From positions 56,736,801-56,800,800 of the forward strand of contig NC_073629.1 in assembly GCF_029407905.1 (NCBI RefSeq): DNA of 64,000 nucleotides, read 5' to 3'. The DNA is from Bubalus kerabau. Lineage: Eukaryota > Chordata > Mammalia > Artiodactyla > Bovidae. The notes under the pieces are model-generated. The model saw only the letters and a list, made by a program, of their open reading frames with translations. It ran no database searches and was not told where the DNA came from. Position numbers and translations under genes: made by a program. Shown piece after piece: positions 11,246-23,979 of this stretch. How positions within the stretch are numbered: position 1 is the first letter of the stretch; each line of letters begins with the position of its first letter.

Positions 11246-11849
11246 GTCTGAAGTCGGTTTGATGATCCTTTCTCTGGGAGTGGTTATTAACATTGGAAAG
11301 CTTGAACGACCATGATGGAAGTCTAGATTAGCACCAATTGCACTTTTTTATTAACAAAAATATAAGCTTACCCATGAGAGCTACTGCCTGGGAGGTATGA
11401 AAGAAATATCCAGACAGAGGATCAAAATAAAACAAACTCAATTTAAAAGCCCTCCTTTGCCATAAATTCAGTGTGCTAGAGGTCAAATCAGACCCTCGTG
11501 TGCAAATGAAGTAGAGTACATCTCTCTCATAACACAGATGTTTTACTCTCCTCTGACAACCACTTATTTTGGTAACAGAATTCTATTATATATAAAATAG
11601 AAATGCTACCAGCTTGGATTTTTTGCGAATTTTCAGAGCTTTTGTACACTCCTTTGCAGGGACCATGTGAATCAAGTAGAAATCTAACCAAGCAACCACA
11701 CACACATACATTCCCCTGAACAAATGTCAAAAGCTCTCCTGAGCACCCCTCCTGGTCCCCACCCTGCTGTTTGCATCTTGTCCTGCTGAGATAGATTTCA
11801 GGAGGGCAAACCACCTAAGAACCCTTGGACTGGCCCATTGTTCTGATTT
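11246..11849. other. unique non-coding DNA
   Basis: No repeat or gene recognised. The 95-codon minus frame at 11527-11814 has no recognisable domain. Confidence 0.5.
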
Positions 11850-12000
11850 TGCCGGTGTGTCATTTTTCACCAGAGCACAGTTGCCAAGCACCAGCAAGAT
11901 GCCCGGGTACTAAACCCACACCGCGCAGTCTGCAGCCGCCCTGTGCGTCCCCTTGGTCCCAGCCGTTCCATCATCTCGCGTGGAACTGCCTGGAGCTGTT
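11850..12000. promoter_or_regulatory. small CpG-bearing, GC-rich patch
   Basis: About nine CpG dinucleotides in 150 bp (clusters near 11912, 11932 and 11977-11980) inside an otherwise CpG-poor AT-rich region. No transcript or exon can be defined; it could be a regulatory element or a decayed repeat. Confidence 0.25.
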
Positions 12001-15000
12001 TGTTGAACTGCTTCATGTTACTCCTTGACTGAGAGAGAGACAAATGTTCCGTATTATCTTTAATTTCCATAAAATTGTTTTAATCTTTGCTTTATAATAA
12101 ATGTATAACGGTGCCCTCGGGGGATCTCTGTTTTGTATTATAGGTGTCTCCATTGGAGTTATATGCAAGATAGAACTGCTCAGCGTTTGCCTTTCACCCA
12201 AAGGACTCAAAAAGATACTCTGAAACAAAAGATTCCCCTTGGGAATCATCCATAAGCATAAAACAGAAAATTTCCTTTCCCCCAATATGCCTCCATTCAA
12301 CCTCCCCATCCTGGGGACATGATTATTAGCCAAATCAGATCAGTAACATAAGCAGTAGGAACGGAGAGATATTTGTCCTCTTTCTGACTGTCCCTCTTTC
12401 TGACTGTAATGTTTATATGTGTGTGTGCATGTATTATATAATATATATCATTACAAATATAGCATACGTAAACATTGTCATAAAATATAATTAATTATCT
12501 AATCCAAAGCCTTTGCCAGCATGTCCATTTTAAACATTTTTAGCTCCAGTGGTTTTTTTAACCAGCTTGATGAAAAAAAGAAGGGGAGGGGTGGGAATGG
12601 AGAAGGTCCCATGAATACATTTTTGACATTTTGTTTATTATCATTTTATCTAGGCTAGTGGTAAATGGATGGACTTGTCAGCAGAAATCTCTTGGTGAAG
12701 TAAATAAAGAATCTTAATAGGCAAGGAGAATAGAACTAACAGCAAATTGCTCACAAAGAGATCTAATTTATAGGTTTCCTTTTCACAGAGATTCTGTTCT
12801 GGATTCTGGCTTTACCAGAAGAAACAGCTGAATGATGACATGAATCCATATGCAGAGAAAGTGCTCTTTCTGGGAGAAAAGGGAGAAATGCAGAGAGATT
12901 TTCTGCAAGGCCTCACCCCAGCTTCTTGTGAAAGTTAGCTGTCTTATTACTGTTGCGGTGTCTCTGTGTAAAGCTAACTAATGCCTGGAAGGTCGCCTCT
13001 ATTTTTATTTTCTGGTCTCTGTTAATAAGCCCATGTTGCATTCATGAAAGAAAAATATTGAATGTGGCCACACCAGTTATAATATTATGGCTATTTGGGT
13101 TTAAGCATAATAAAGATACCAACAAAGGCTCCTCAGTTATTAATATTTTTTCAGGTTAAAAGGCAGCAATAAATCATAAAGAGCATTTCCAAGCACTAGT
13201 ACTTTTATAGAAAATTGCTTGCTATTTAAACAAAATATTTGCTCTTCATCTCAGGAAAATATGTGGATACTTTTGAACAAGGAGCTATTTTACCTACTCT
13301 CTGCCTCCTATAATTAGCTCCATCTTACTTGAAAAAAAAATTTTTTTATTTTATTTGCTTGTGTGGATCACAGCAAAATATGGGGCTCAAGTTTGCATTG
13401 GCCAAATGGGTAGTCCCTTCATTGGTAGTCTGTTTTCCCACAGAATGTACAGCCCTGAATTTAAATATCTGTCCTTCTGTATCCATCCTTCTGAGAGGAC
13501 TAGAAACCTCTTGGTAGCTCTTTTCGGGGCATGGATGAAACAGGATAAACAGAGAGGAAGTTTAGATCCAACAGACATGGATATGAATTTCTTACCACCA
13601 CTTGTCAATATAGACCCTCTTTTACTTCTAAACTTTGGAAAATGTCTTTCCCGTGAGCCCAGAGGTCTTCTCAGGAAGACTCCAAAAGTTATTTATCTCC
13701 AAAAGTTGGTGTATTTGCATCTTTGAATAGGAGTTGGGATGAGAAGGTCACACAGATATTAAGCTATCTTTCTTTCCTCCTGGATTAGACTTGCAGGTTA
13801 GCAGGAAGTAAAGGATATTCTAGACTTGCATTGTACAAGTCACTTGACCTTCTCCACTTCATTACAGTCTCTTAAAGAGGCCAACAAATTTGGCCTACAA
13901 CTACAACTACAAAGACTAACTACATCTCAAAAATCACATCACTCACGATGGTTTATTGTTTATTCATTTATACTGGAAAAAAATGTAATTATGACTATCT
14001 GTTTAAATATTCCCTTTGGCCAAAAATAACTGTGTCAATGGCAGATGGGATCTGGACCATAGGTGAAAATCAAACTAAGCCACCTTCTTCCAGGCAGATT
14101 GCAGTGCCAATTTCATATTCTGAGTTAAACATGTTTTTTCTCTCTTGAAAATAAGTTCCTAAAAAGAGTTCCTGGCATTCCAAGTAATGATTGTAAATCT
14201 ACCAAGTTAATTTATTAACCAATAAAGTCCTGTCAAGTCTCCTTCTCATCTTCTAGAAAACAGGTCTGCAGAGAGGGGGAAAAAAGACCAACTAGTTACT
14301 AAGGAAATATATTCTTGCTTCACATATATTCATCTCAAGCCTTGCTTTGGAGTCCGCTTCTGTGCATTATGGAATATGGAAATCCCTACAAACACAGAAG
14401 GCATTTGGGGTTATAATGGTCTGCATTGTTCGATAGTAAGGCTGTAAGGAAATTAACAATAAATGCATCATTATTATATCCAAACTGCCATCAGATTAAA
14501 TTCAAAACTTTAAATGAAAAGCTGAGGCATTCGATTCCTTAGGCACATAACATAAAATCAAGGCTGTTACCAGAAGACAGTATTTAAGATGCCCCCTTCT
14601 CCTTTCTCTTCAGTAAACACCTTGTAAATTTGTCTGAAATTTTCAAATTTTGCACTAATTGAGGCTCCTTGCCTGTTCATTTGAGTTTTGGTGTGAAAAT
14701 ATATCAAATCATAACACACAAAAAGCTGCTCTCTCAAGCCACATTTCATAACATGATTTCATCAGATGGTCTTAATTTTCTGCATGACATTATCTTTCAA
14801 GCTGACATAAGACTGGGCTGTGATATTTGCATACTCAAGACAGAACCATGTAGCTTAACTCTGTTTCTGCTTGTGTGGGAATTTGGAGCACTTTTACTTT
14901 GAGGAATCAAACAAATAAACCTTCCAAAAATAAAAAGATTTCCTCTAGTCTTTGAACGACTTCTTGCCTTTTAGTGAAAGAAGCACTGAGTTTTTTTTTT

Positions 15001-15273
15001 GTTTTTTTAACAATCCTGTAGTATTCAATTCAGTTTTCTCAGTATATGTGAGGTGTGTATATCTCTTGAAAGTTTCTGAAGTCCAGACCAATTAGTCAAA
15101 GAGACTTGATAATTTCACTTGCCTAGTATCCATATAATTGTAAATGTGCAAAAAAGAAAGTGGTGTTTTTATAGATGGAAATATTTAACATTTTAAATAT
15201 TGCAATACAGAGAAAATGTATCATTAACCTTGGAGTTAGAACATCTAGCCCTTGGTACCTATTTGTCAGCTCT
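12001..15273. other. unique non-coding DNA, 3.3 kb
   Basis: No ruminant repeat. Contains a 16-bp-period tandem doublet of cctctttctgactgt (12377-12391, 12393-12407) and a perfect octamer motif atttgcat near 14824. Frames of 60-123 codons in 12953-14902 lack any recognisable domain. Confidence 0.5.
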
Positions 15274-15287
15274 GACTGGGCATGTCA

Positions 15288-15495
15288 GGCTGCTCTGGTA
15301 GCTCAGTGGTAAAGAATCCACCTCCCAATGCCAGAGATGTGGGTTCAATCCCTGGGACAGGGAGATTCCCTGGAAAAAAAAATAGCAACCCACTCCAGTA
15401 TTCTTGTCTGGGAAATCCCAAGGACAGAGAAGCCTAGCAGGCCACAGTCCATGGGGTTGCAAAGAGTGGAACATGATTTACAACTAAGCAACAAG
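15288..15495 (+). mobile_element. Bov-tA SINE
   Basis: A tRNA-like head with A-box remnant tagctcagtgg and B-box gggttcaatccc, then the BovA part to the gtccatggggttgcaaagagt box. Flanks gactgggcatgtca (15274-15287) and gactgagcaagtca (15496-15509) match at 12 of 14 positions, a decayed TSD. Confidence 0.85.
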
Positions 15496-15559
15496 GACTG
15501 AGCAAGTCACCTAGCCCTGTGTCAATGTCCCCTAAATGTATATTCACTTTTCATTAAAC

Positions 15560-15610
15560 ATGTATTTCTTGAGTGCCCACAACACACTAGGTGCCATTTC
15601 GGGTACTATA
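15560..15610 (-). mobile_element. MIR/L2 end fragment
   Basis: acatgtatttcttgagtgcccac...ctaggtgcca is the common MIR/L2 3'-end motif in reverse orientation. Short and diverged. Confidence 0.4.
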
Positions 15611-15615
15611 AGTTT

Positions 15616-15828
15616 TTGCTGTTGTTTAGTCGCTCTGTTGTGTCCTACTCTTTTGTGACCCCAACTACTATAGCCCACCAAGCTCCTCTGTCCATGGAAT
15701 TTCCTAGGCAAGAATATTGGAGTGCGTTGCCACTTCCTCTCCAGGGGAATCTTCCTGACCCAGACACCATCTCCCATGTCTCCTACATTGCAGGCAGATT
15801 CTTTACCACTGACTACATGAGAAGCCTT
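15616..15828 (-). mobile_element. Bov-tA SINE, abutting the 3' end of BovB copy B
   Basis: Reverse-strand Bov-tA: tail tgctgttgtttagtcgc at the left, BovA body, tRNA-like head ending at gagaagcc on the right. The head directly touches the 3' tail of the minus-strand BovB with no intervening bases. Confidence 0.82.
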
Positions 15829-15868
15829 CAGTTCAGTCACTCACACGTGTCTGACTCTTTGTGACCCC

Positions 15869-16606
15869 ATGGACTGCAGCTGGACTGGAAGAAACACAAG
15901 CTGGATCAAGATTGCCGGGAGAAATATCAATAACCTCAGATATGCAGATGACACCACCCTTATGGCAGAAAATGAAGAGGAACTAAAAAGCCTCTTGATG
16001 AAAGTGAAAGTGGAGAGTGAAAAAGTTGGCTTAAAGCTCAACATGCAGAAAACGAAGATCATGGCATCTGGTCCCATCACTTCATGGGAAATAGATGGGG
16101 AAACAGTGGAAACAGTGTCAGACTTTATTTTTCTGGGCTCCAAAATCACTGCAGATGGTGACTGCAGCCATGAAATTAAAAGACACTTACTCCTTGGAAG
16201 GAAAGTTATGACCAACCTAGATAGCATATTCAAAAGCAGAGACATTACTTTGCCAACAAAGGTTCGTCTAGTCAAGGCTATGGTTTTTCCTGTGGTCATG
16301 TATGGATGTGAGAGTTGGACTGTGAAGAAGGCTGAGCGCCAAAGAATTGATGCTTTTGAACTGTGGTGTTGGAGAAGACTCTTGAGAGTCCCTTGGACTG
16401 CAAGGAGATCCAACCAGTCCATTCTGAAGAAGATCAGCCCTGGGATTTCTTTGGAAGGAATGATGCTAAAGCTGAAATTCCAGTACTTTGGCCACCTTAT
16501 GCGAAGAGTTGACTCATTGGAAAAGACTCTGATGCTGGGAGGGATTGGGGGCAGGAGGAGAAGGGGACAACCAAGGATGAGATGGCTGGATGGCATCACT
16601 GACTAG
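15869..16606 (+). pseudogene. BovB RT C-terminal frame, 245 codons (copy C)
   Basis: Open from an ATG that lies in the host element copy B (15869-15871) into the inserted copy C. The catalytic YADD is at residues 25-28, followed by the RT thumb/C-terminal region. A TCG to TAG type change at 16604-16606 ends it before the family's normal C-terminus. It lacks the FIDYAKAFD motif and all of EN, so it is not functional. This is one of the best-preserved BovB frames in the window. Confidence 0.85.
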
Positions 16607-16728
16607 ATGGACGTGGGTCTGAGCCAACTCTGGGAGTTGGTGATGGACAGGGAGGCCTGGCGTGCTGCAATTCATGGGGTCGCAAAGAGTCGGACACGAC
16701 TGAGCGACTGATCTGATCTGATCTGATC
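15881..16728 (+). mobile_element. BovB LINE copy C, 5'-truncated, inserted in copy B
   Basis: Plus-strand BovB from the RT YADD region to the 3' end, finishing with an (ATCTG)n tail at about 16711-16730. Flanked by an exact 11-bp TSD tggactgcagc at 15870-15880 and 16729-16739, where copy B resumes. Opposite orientation to its host. Confidence 0.95.
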
Positions 16729-16739
16729 TGGACTGCAGC

Positions 16740-19223
16740 ATGCTAGGCTTCCCTGCCCATCACCAACTCCCAGAGTTTACTCAAACTCATGTCCATTGAG
16801 TCAGTGAAGCCATCCAACCATCTCATCCTCTGTCGTCGCCTTCTCCTCCCACCTTCAATCTTTCCCAGCATCAGGGTCTTTTCAAATGAGTCAGTTCTTC
16901 GCATTAGGTGTGGCTGAAATATTGGAGTTTCAGCTTCAGCATCAGTCCTTCCAATGAACATTCAGGACTGATTTTCTTTAATAAGGCCTGGTTGGAACTC
17001 CTTGCTGTCCAAGGGACTCTCAAGAATCTTATCCAACATCACAGTTCAAAAGCATCAATTCTTTGGTGCTCAGCTTTCTTTATAGTTCAAATCTCACATC
17101 TATACATGACTACTGGAAAAACCATAGCTTTGAATAGACGGACCTTCATTGGCAAAGTAATGTCTCTGCTTTTTAATATGCTGTCTAGGTTGGTCATAAC
17201 GTTCCTTCCAAGGAGTAAGCGTCTTTTAATTTCATGGCTGCAGTCACCATCTGCAGTGATTTGGTGCCCCCAAAATAGTTTGCTACTGTTTCCCCATCTA
17301 TTTGCATAAAGTGATGGGACAGGATACCATGATCTTAGTTTTTTGAATGCTGAGCTTTAAGCCAACTTTTTCACTCTCCTCTTTCAGTTTCATCAAGAGG
17401 CTCTTTAGTTCTTCACTTTCTGCCATAAAGGTGGTGTCATCTGTATATCTGAGGTTATTGATATTTCTCCCAGCAATCTTGATTCCAGTTTGTGATTCAT
17501 CCATTACAGCATTTCTTATGATGTACTCTGCATATAAGGTAAATAAGCATGGTGACAATATACAGCCTTGACATGCTCCTTTCCTGATTTCGAACCAGTC
17601 TGTTGTCCCATGTCCAGTTCTACCTACATACAGGTTTCTCAGGAGGCAGGTCACGTGGTCTGGTATTCCCATCTCTTTCAGAATTTTCCACAGTTTGTTG
17701 TGATCTGCACAGTCAAAGGCTTTGGCATAATCAATAAAGCAGAAGTGGATGTATTTTCTGGAACTCTCTTGCTTTTTCATTGTCCAACGAGTGTTGGCAA
17801 TTTGATCTCTGCCTTCTCTAAATCCAGCCTGAACATCTGGAAGTTCACAGTTCATGTACTGTTCAAGCCTGGCTTGGAGAATTTTGAGCATTACTTTGCT
17901 AGCGTGTGAGATGAATGCATTGTGCAGTAGTTCAGCATTTTTTGGCATTGCCTTTCTTTGGGATTGGGATGAAAACTGACCTTTTCTAGTCCTGTGGCCA
18001 CTGCTTAGTTTTCCCAGTTTGCTGGCATATTGAGTGCAGCACTTTCACAGCATCACCTTTTAGGATTTGAATTCACTCAAGTGGAATTCTATCACCTCCA
18101 CTAGGTTTGTTCGTAGTGATGCTTCCTAAGGCCCACTTGACTTCACGTTCCAGGACGTCTGGCTCTAGTGTGATGGTGATCACACCATCGTCATTATCTG
18201 GGTGGTGAAGATCTTTCTTGTACAGTTCTTCTGTGTATTCTTGCCACCTCTTCTTAACATCTTCTGCTTCTGTTAGGTCCATACCATTTCTGTCCTTTAT
18301 CATTCCCATCTTTGCATGAAATGTTCCCTTGGGTATCTCTAATTTTCTTGAAGAGATCTCTATTTTTTCACATTCTATTGTTTTCCTCTATTTCTTTGCA
18401 CTGATCACTAAGGAAGGCTTTCTTATCTCTCCTTCTATTCTTTGGAAATCTGCATTAAAATGGATATATTTTTCCATTTTTCCTTTGTCTTTCACTTCTC
18501 TTCTTTTCATAGCTATTTGTAAAGCCTCGTCAGACAACCATTTTGCCTTTTTATATTTCTTTTTCTTGGGGATGGTCTTGATCACTGCCTCCTGTACAAT
18601 GTCACGAACCTCCATCCATAGTTCTTCAGGCACTCTGTCTATCAAATCCAATCCCTTGAATCTATTTGTCACTTCCACTGTATAATCATAAGGGATTTGA
18701 TTTAGGTCATACCTTAATAGTCTAGTGATTTTCCCTACTTTCTTCAATTTAAGTCTGAATTTGGCAATAAGGAGTTCATGATCTGAGCCACAGTCAGCTC
18801 CTGGTCTTGTTTTTGCTGACTGTTTAGAGCTTCTCCATCTTTTGCTGCAAAGAATATTAATCAATCTGATTTCTGTATTGACCATCTGGTAATACCCATG
18901 TGTAGTCTTCTCTTGTGTTATTGGAAGAGGGTGCTTGGCTATGAACAGTACGTTCTCTTGGCAGAAGTCTATTAACCTTTGACCTGCTTCATTCTGTACT
19001 CCAGGGCCAAATTTTCCTGTTACTCCAGGTAAATTTGACTTGCTACTTTTGCATTCCAGTCCCCAATAATGAAAAGGACATCTTTTTTGGTTGTTAGTTC
19101 TAGAAGGTCTTGTAGGTCTTCATAGAACCTTTCAACTTCAGCTTCTTCAGCATTATTGGCTGTGGTACAGACTTGGATTATTGTGATATTGAATGGTTTG
19201 CCTTGGAAACAAGCAGAGATCAT
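16740..19223 (-). pseudogene. BovB EN/RT remnant (copy B)
   Basis: Reading on the minus strand: EN middle with IIGDWNAKV (19020-19223), EN end with GSDHELL (18388-18885), a linker piece (18073-18309), then RT (17298-17948). The RT piece retains FIDYAKAFDC and GACQGCILSP, but the catalytic box reads YTDD instead of YADD. Multiple frameshifts separate the pieces. An old dead copy. Confidence 0.85.
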
Positions 19224-19648
19224 TCTGCCATTTTTGAGATTGCATCTAAGTACTGCATTTCAGACTCTATTGTTGACTATAATGGCTAATCCATCTTTTC
19301 TAAGGGATTCTTGCCCTCAGTAGTAGGTATAATGGTCATCTGAGTCAAATTCACCCATCCAGTCCATTTTAGTTTGCTGATTCCTAAAATGTCGATGTTC
19401 ACTTTTGCCATCTCCTGTTTGACCACTTGCAATTTGCCTTTTTTCGTGGACCTAACATTACAAATTCCTATGCAATATTGCTCTTTACAGCATTAGACTT
19501 TACTTCCACCACCAGTCACATCCACAACTGGGTGTTGTTTTTGCTTTGGCTCCATCCCTTCATTCTTTCTGGGGTTATTTCTCCACTGATCTCCAGTAGC
19601 ATATTGGGCAGCTACTGACCTGGGGAGTTCATCTTTCAGTGTAAGTTT

Positions 19649-21049
19649 AAAAATATCCATTAGTTAGTCTAGAAATACAGAAGGTTAACATTGGAATAGA
19701 ATCTAAATCCAATCTACTATAGAGATGAAGGAAATGTCCCCAACTTGGGTTAACGACCCATTCAGGATTTGGGTGTAGAAGTGGTGGGGAAGAATTTAAG
19801 CTCAGTTCTCCTGCCCTGAAATCCATCCTCTTCCTAAAACTCACTCATGCCTCTCTTGCAATGCTCATAACCAGTTAAGAAGACTGGGAAAATATTATTA
19901 CTTGGAGAAGAAGACAGTCACCCTCTTCCATATTTATTGAATCAAATCAATAAAAACTGTTCTTTTGTTTGATTGGTTGGTTTGTTCTTTGTTTTAATGA
20001 AAAGAGAGGTGTTGAACTGGGTTGCTTTTGATAAGTATAGTTCCTATCAGAGTCGTGACATAGTAGGTACATAATAAGAATTCTGGTTTTGGCATATTGA
20101 GTTGAAAATGTCCTTTTCAAGATTACCACTGGCCTCCACACACTTTCAATTCCACTGATGCATTTTTCTTTATCTCTTATAGCTGTATTTCCATCCTTGA
20201 AACATATTATTTAAGTGGCTGCTAGGACACCATGTGGATAGACCTCTCTCTTTGCCATGCCTTTCTGCCTCCTTTGGGGATCTGCCTCTCTACCTTACCT
20301 CTGATCCAAGAGAGCTACAGGCTCTCTGCTTACAGCTGTTCCCCTCCTTCTCAATCCTCACTCCCACTGTCAGCTAATCCAGTCAGATCCACAGCTTTAA
20401 ATATCATTACGTGCCAACAGTGGCCCAGTATGTATCTTCAGACATAACCTCTTCTCTGATTAGTGAAGTCAGGTGATAAGTCACCTTTTGTACACATTAT
20501 CTCCACTTAGATATTTAAAACACATTTGTATGGGTCAGCATTTGTATCTGTTACTTTCTTCTCTAAGTAACAGAAAGTTTGATTGACATGGTTTAAGTAG
20601 ACAGGTGTATTTATGTCACATGGTCCAGGGCAGACATTGACGCTCTGGTTTACATTAAGAACCCACTCTCCTTCTATCTTGCAGCTCTACCATCTTTATG
20701 GGTATATTTGGTTCTATCATCACAGATGGTTGCTGCAACTCAAGTGTCCTTTCTGTATTACAGGAAGAAGGTAGAAAGGCCAAAATGAATGGAGGAAAAA
20801 AGCCTCTCTTCTCTCTTGTTTTATCTTCTTTTTCTCTTGGGAGTTTAGCCAAGTACATTTACCTACATCTTACTAGCTAGAACTCTATCACATTGAGGCT
20901 AGTATTTCATTTTTCAGTTTCTATTCTAAAGGAAAGGAAAGAGGAGGGATTGAAGGGGTGTTGACTGAGACAAAGCATGTTCATCTGCAACAGCACTTCA
21001 CACTCAAGATGTACCCTACGTGTAAGTAAACAGCCCTGTATTTTTCATA
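19649..21049. other. unique non-coding DNA with a possible MIR remnant
   Basis: About 19720-19830 resembles a decayed MIR-type repeat in reverse orientation, at low certainty. The rest, including 60-71 codon frames near 20232-20880, has no recognisable content. Confidence 0.45.
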
Positions 21050-22545
21050 CTCAGACTAAAAACTTTGTCATCATCACTGGCTTCTCTCTTCCTTTCCTAT
21101 CACACGTCAAACTCAATAGCAAATCCTAGTAGGTCTACCTTCAAAATTTATCCAGACTCTGACCATTTGACACCACCTCTTCCCTTCCCTCCTTAGTCCA
21201 TGGCTCCATCTTCACCTGCTTGAATCATTATGAAATCCTTCTAACCAACTTCCTGCATCCTACCTTCCTTCTTACAGTTTATTCTCTACTTAGAGACCAT
21301 ATGATCCTTTTAAAACCTCTAAGTTCATGTCTCTTTTCACTCAGAAACTTCTTGTGACTTCTGCCTCATTCAATATCAAATTCCCGCTCCTCATAAACAA
21401 CTACTATGCCTGCCTTGTTCTTGCCCCAGCTCATTTTGTATCTCTTTTTTCTCCACCCACACAGGTCTTCCTGGGTTTCTTTCAGCATCTGTCTGCTTTT
21501 TCTTGCTTTGCAGCCTTTGTCAGGCTCCATCTGCATGACTCCTACATGTCTGCCCTGCTTACTACTCCATTTTCTGTGTTGTTGTTCAGTCGCTCAGTTG
21601 TGTCCGACTCTTTGTGACCCCATGGACTGCAGCATGCCAGGCTTCCCTGTCCTTCGCCATCTCCCATAGCTTGCTCAAATTCCTGTCTGTTGAGTCAGTG
21701 ATGCCATCCAACCATCTCATCCTTTATCATTCTCTTCTCCTGCCTTCTATCTTCCCCAGCATCAGGGTGTTTTTCAGTGAGTTGGCTATTCACATCAGGT
21801 GGCTGAAATATTGGACCTTCAGCTTTAGGATCAGTCCTTCCAATGAATATTCAGGACTGATTTCCTTTAGGATTGACTGGTTTGATTTCCTTGCAGTCCA
21901 AGGAACTCTCTAGAGTCTTCCCCAACACCATGGTTCGAAAGCATCAATTCTTTGGTGCTCAGTCTTCCTTATGGTCCAGCTCTCACATCCATACATGATT
22001 ACTGGAAAAATCATAGTTTGACTATATGGATCTTTGTTGGCAAAGTAATGTTTCTGCTTTTTAATATGCTATCTAGTTTTGTCACAGCTTTTCTTCCAAA
22101 GGAGCAAGTGTCTTTTAATTTCATGGCTGCAGTTACCATCCACAGTGATTTTGGAGCCCAAGAAAATAAAGTCTGTCACTGTTTCCATTGTTTCCCTATC
22201 TATTCGCCATGAAGTGATAAGACCAGTTGCTATGATCTTTGTTTTTTGAATGTTTAGTTTAATGCCAGCTTTTTCACTCTCCTTTTTTATCTTCACCATT
22301 CCTTTAGGTTCCTAATATTAAGTTACATGTAATGTTATCACAGAAGCTTTTCCTGATCTCCTTCTGTGAAGCAGCAACTTCATCCAACTCCATCACTTTT
22401 TGTCTCTATTTTGCTTTGATTTTCTTTGGGATCACAGGATATATATTTTTGTCAATTTCTTGTTCCCTCAACTAGAACGTGTCTCCAAGATTCTGGGGAT
22501 TTTATTTCATTAATTGCTTGCACATAGTAATCCCTCAGGATGCAA
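21050..22545 (+). mobile_element. L2 LINE 3' region, split by BovB copy D
   Basis: 21050-21577 matches the L2 stretch with agcaaatcct...ggtctaccttcaaaatttatccagactctgacca. The 3' end resumes at about 22301 with cttttcctgatctcc, tagaacgtgtctcc and cttgcacatagtaatccctca. Ancient and diverged. Confidence 0.7.
21578..22300 (-). mobile_element. BovB LINE copy D, 5'-truncated
   Basis: Minus-strand BovB 3' part: tail ttgttgttcag at 21578, body through the RT C-terminal region, ending just after the cactctcc box near 22290. The body resembles the older variant seen in copies B, I and M. A small RT frame remains at 22069-22299. Confidence 0.88.
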
Positions 22546-22559
22546 AAGCAAATTAATTC

Positions 22560-22785
22560 TTACTGGGTATCAAAATAATGATAGGTATACAATATGCATT
22601 ACTTGATTTAACCTTTATATCTCTGAGATGTAGGTACCATAGTATATCCTCACTTTAAAACAGATCAACAGGAGATTCAGAGAAGCTTGCAAATTACCCA
22701 AGATCTCACAATTAATAAGTGGCAGAACCAGGATTGTTTGTATATACATTTGACTCCAAAGCCAATCTTATAGCCCACCCTTCAT
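22560..22785 (-). mobile_element. MIR SINE (minus strand)
   Basis: The core gagattcagagaagcttgcaaattacccaag...agtggcagaaccaggatt is the MIR core in reverse, with flanking MIR-like sequence. Diverged. Confidence 0.7.
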
Positions 22786-23968
22786 TGTCTTTCAATAAAT
22801 ATTGAAAGAATGATTGATATATTTACAGGAAAACAAAGCTTAACTGAATTTTCCTTGTTCCCCAGAGCTTTTCACAGTTTAATTCCATTTGGATTGGATA
22901 CTCAATTGTAGTCTTTTGTTTTCTCTGTTTTATAAATTTTAGAGGAGTATTTCACAAGCTTCAGAAATCCTCTAAAAGGAGCCTCTAGAATGAACCTACC
23001 TCTTACCTCCCATGGAGGACTGGTCTTATTAAAATAAAGGAAAATAGTGTTAGCACTATCTAATCAAATGGACTAGGGTAAAAGGAATGGAGATATATTG
23101 TAAGACTGCCTATTTATTTCAAATTCTCATTTTGTAATTTAGCCGGTTGCCTGGCATTTCTTGTGAGAAACTTAAAGGGAATTCTAAGCAATGTGGAAGA
23201 GTCTACTCCTCAGGAAAGTTTAAGAATAGAATTGATAAATTTGCAAATTGGCATGGGATCTGGACTTCAGAGTAATTAGGCTAGATTTATTTTAAAAATG
23301 CTTTTATTAAAATAGAAAGTCTTAATTCTACTGGACTTAGATACATATTTTCTGGGACGGTAGCTGATGGAGAAAATTTGTGAAGAAATTTGGCATGCAT
23401 GAATTAAATCTGTCTGCAGCATAGGCTAGGAAAGTTAATAATCCAAACTGCTGCGTTCATTTGTGTGTATAAATGTGTGCATGTCTAGCCTGTATTTTAA
23501 ATGGTAGTTTATCTGGGTCAGCCAAACAGGGCTGTTCTGAGTCAGACCTTCAATACTTTAAGACTTAAAAAAAAAAAAAAAAAATCTGGTCTAACAATTA
23601 TAAGCTGCTCTCTATCAAAAAACCAGACTAATGAATGTGATTGGGTTCATCCCATTATGGCGTCTTAATATCTGAATTAATTTTTAACTCAACACTTTAA
23701 AAGGGAAATGAAGGGTGAGAGAAAAACCATGAAAAAACTACAAATTTATGAACTCGTCAGCTTAAATAGATAAATACATAGAGTAAATCCCCTAGAAAGA
23801 AAGCATATAGCTCCTAGGTGCCTTTAACAATATCTAACCAGCCCCCAAGTTGTCATTTGATGCAGACTATTTCTCTACACAACTCTCACTGCCTAGGTTT
23901 TAGTCTCTGATATTATTGACTTGCTGACTCCTTACTCTTTCATATTGGAATGGCTAGAGAGATTACCA
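22786..23968. other. unique non-coding DNA with an A18 run
   Basis: AT-rich. A run of 18 A at 23567-23584 has no recognisable retrotransposed body upstream. Nothing else assignable. Confidence 0.5.
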
Positions 23969-23979
23969 TGAGCCAAAGC

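Larger units (their letters stand above)
15829..19645 (-). mobile_element. BovB LINE copy B, near full length, split by copy C
   Basis: A BovB 3' end at 15829-15880 continues, after the inserted copy C (15881-16728), from 16740 to about 19645, reaching the region upstream of the EN start. It is diverged, with many frameshifts. The element carries EN and RT remnants in the normal order and therefore serves as an internal reference for breakpoints in the other copies. Candidate short TSD taagttt at 15609-15615 and 19642-19648 would enclose this element together with the adjacent Bov-tA. Confidence 0.88.

Noticed and set aside
15288..15360. tRNA genes at Bov-tA heads
   Set aside because: A- and B-box-like sequences are present, but they belong to SINE heads and cannot fold as a complete tRNA; each continues into BovA sequence.
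15841..16599. 252-codon minus-strand frame
   Set aside because: Complement of the BovB RT frame of copy C; the antisense strand is open because of BovB codon composition.
23567..23584. A18 run as the tail of a processed pseudogene
   Set aside because: The sequence upstream shows no coding similarity and no matching TSD was found.
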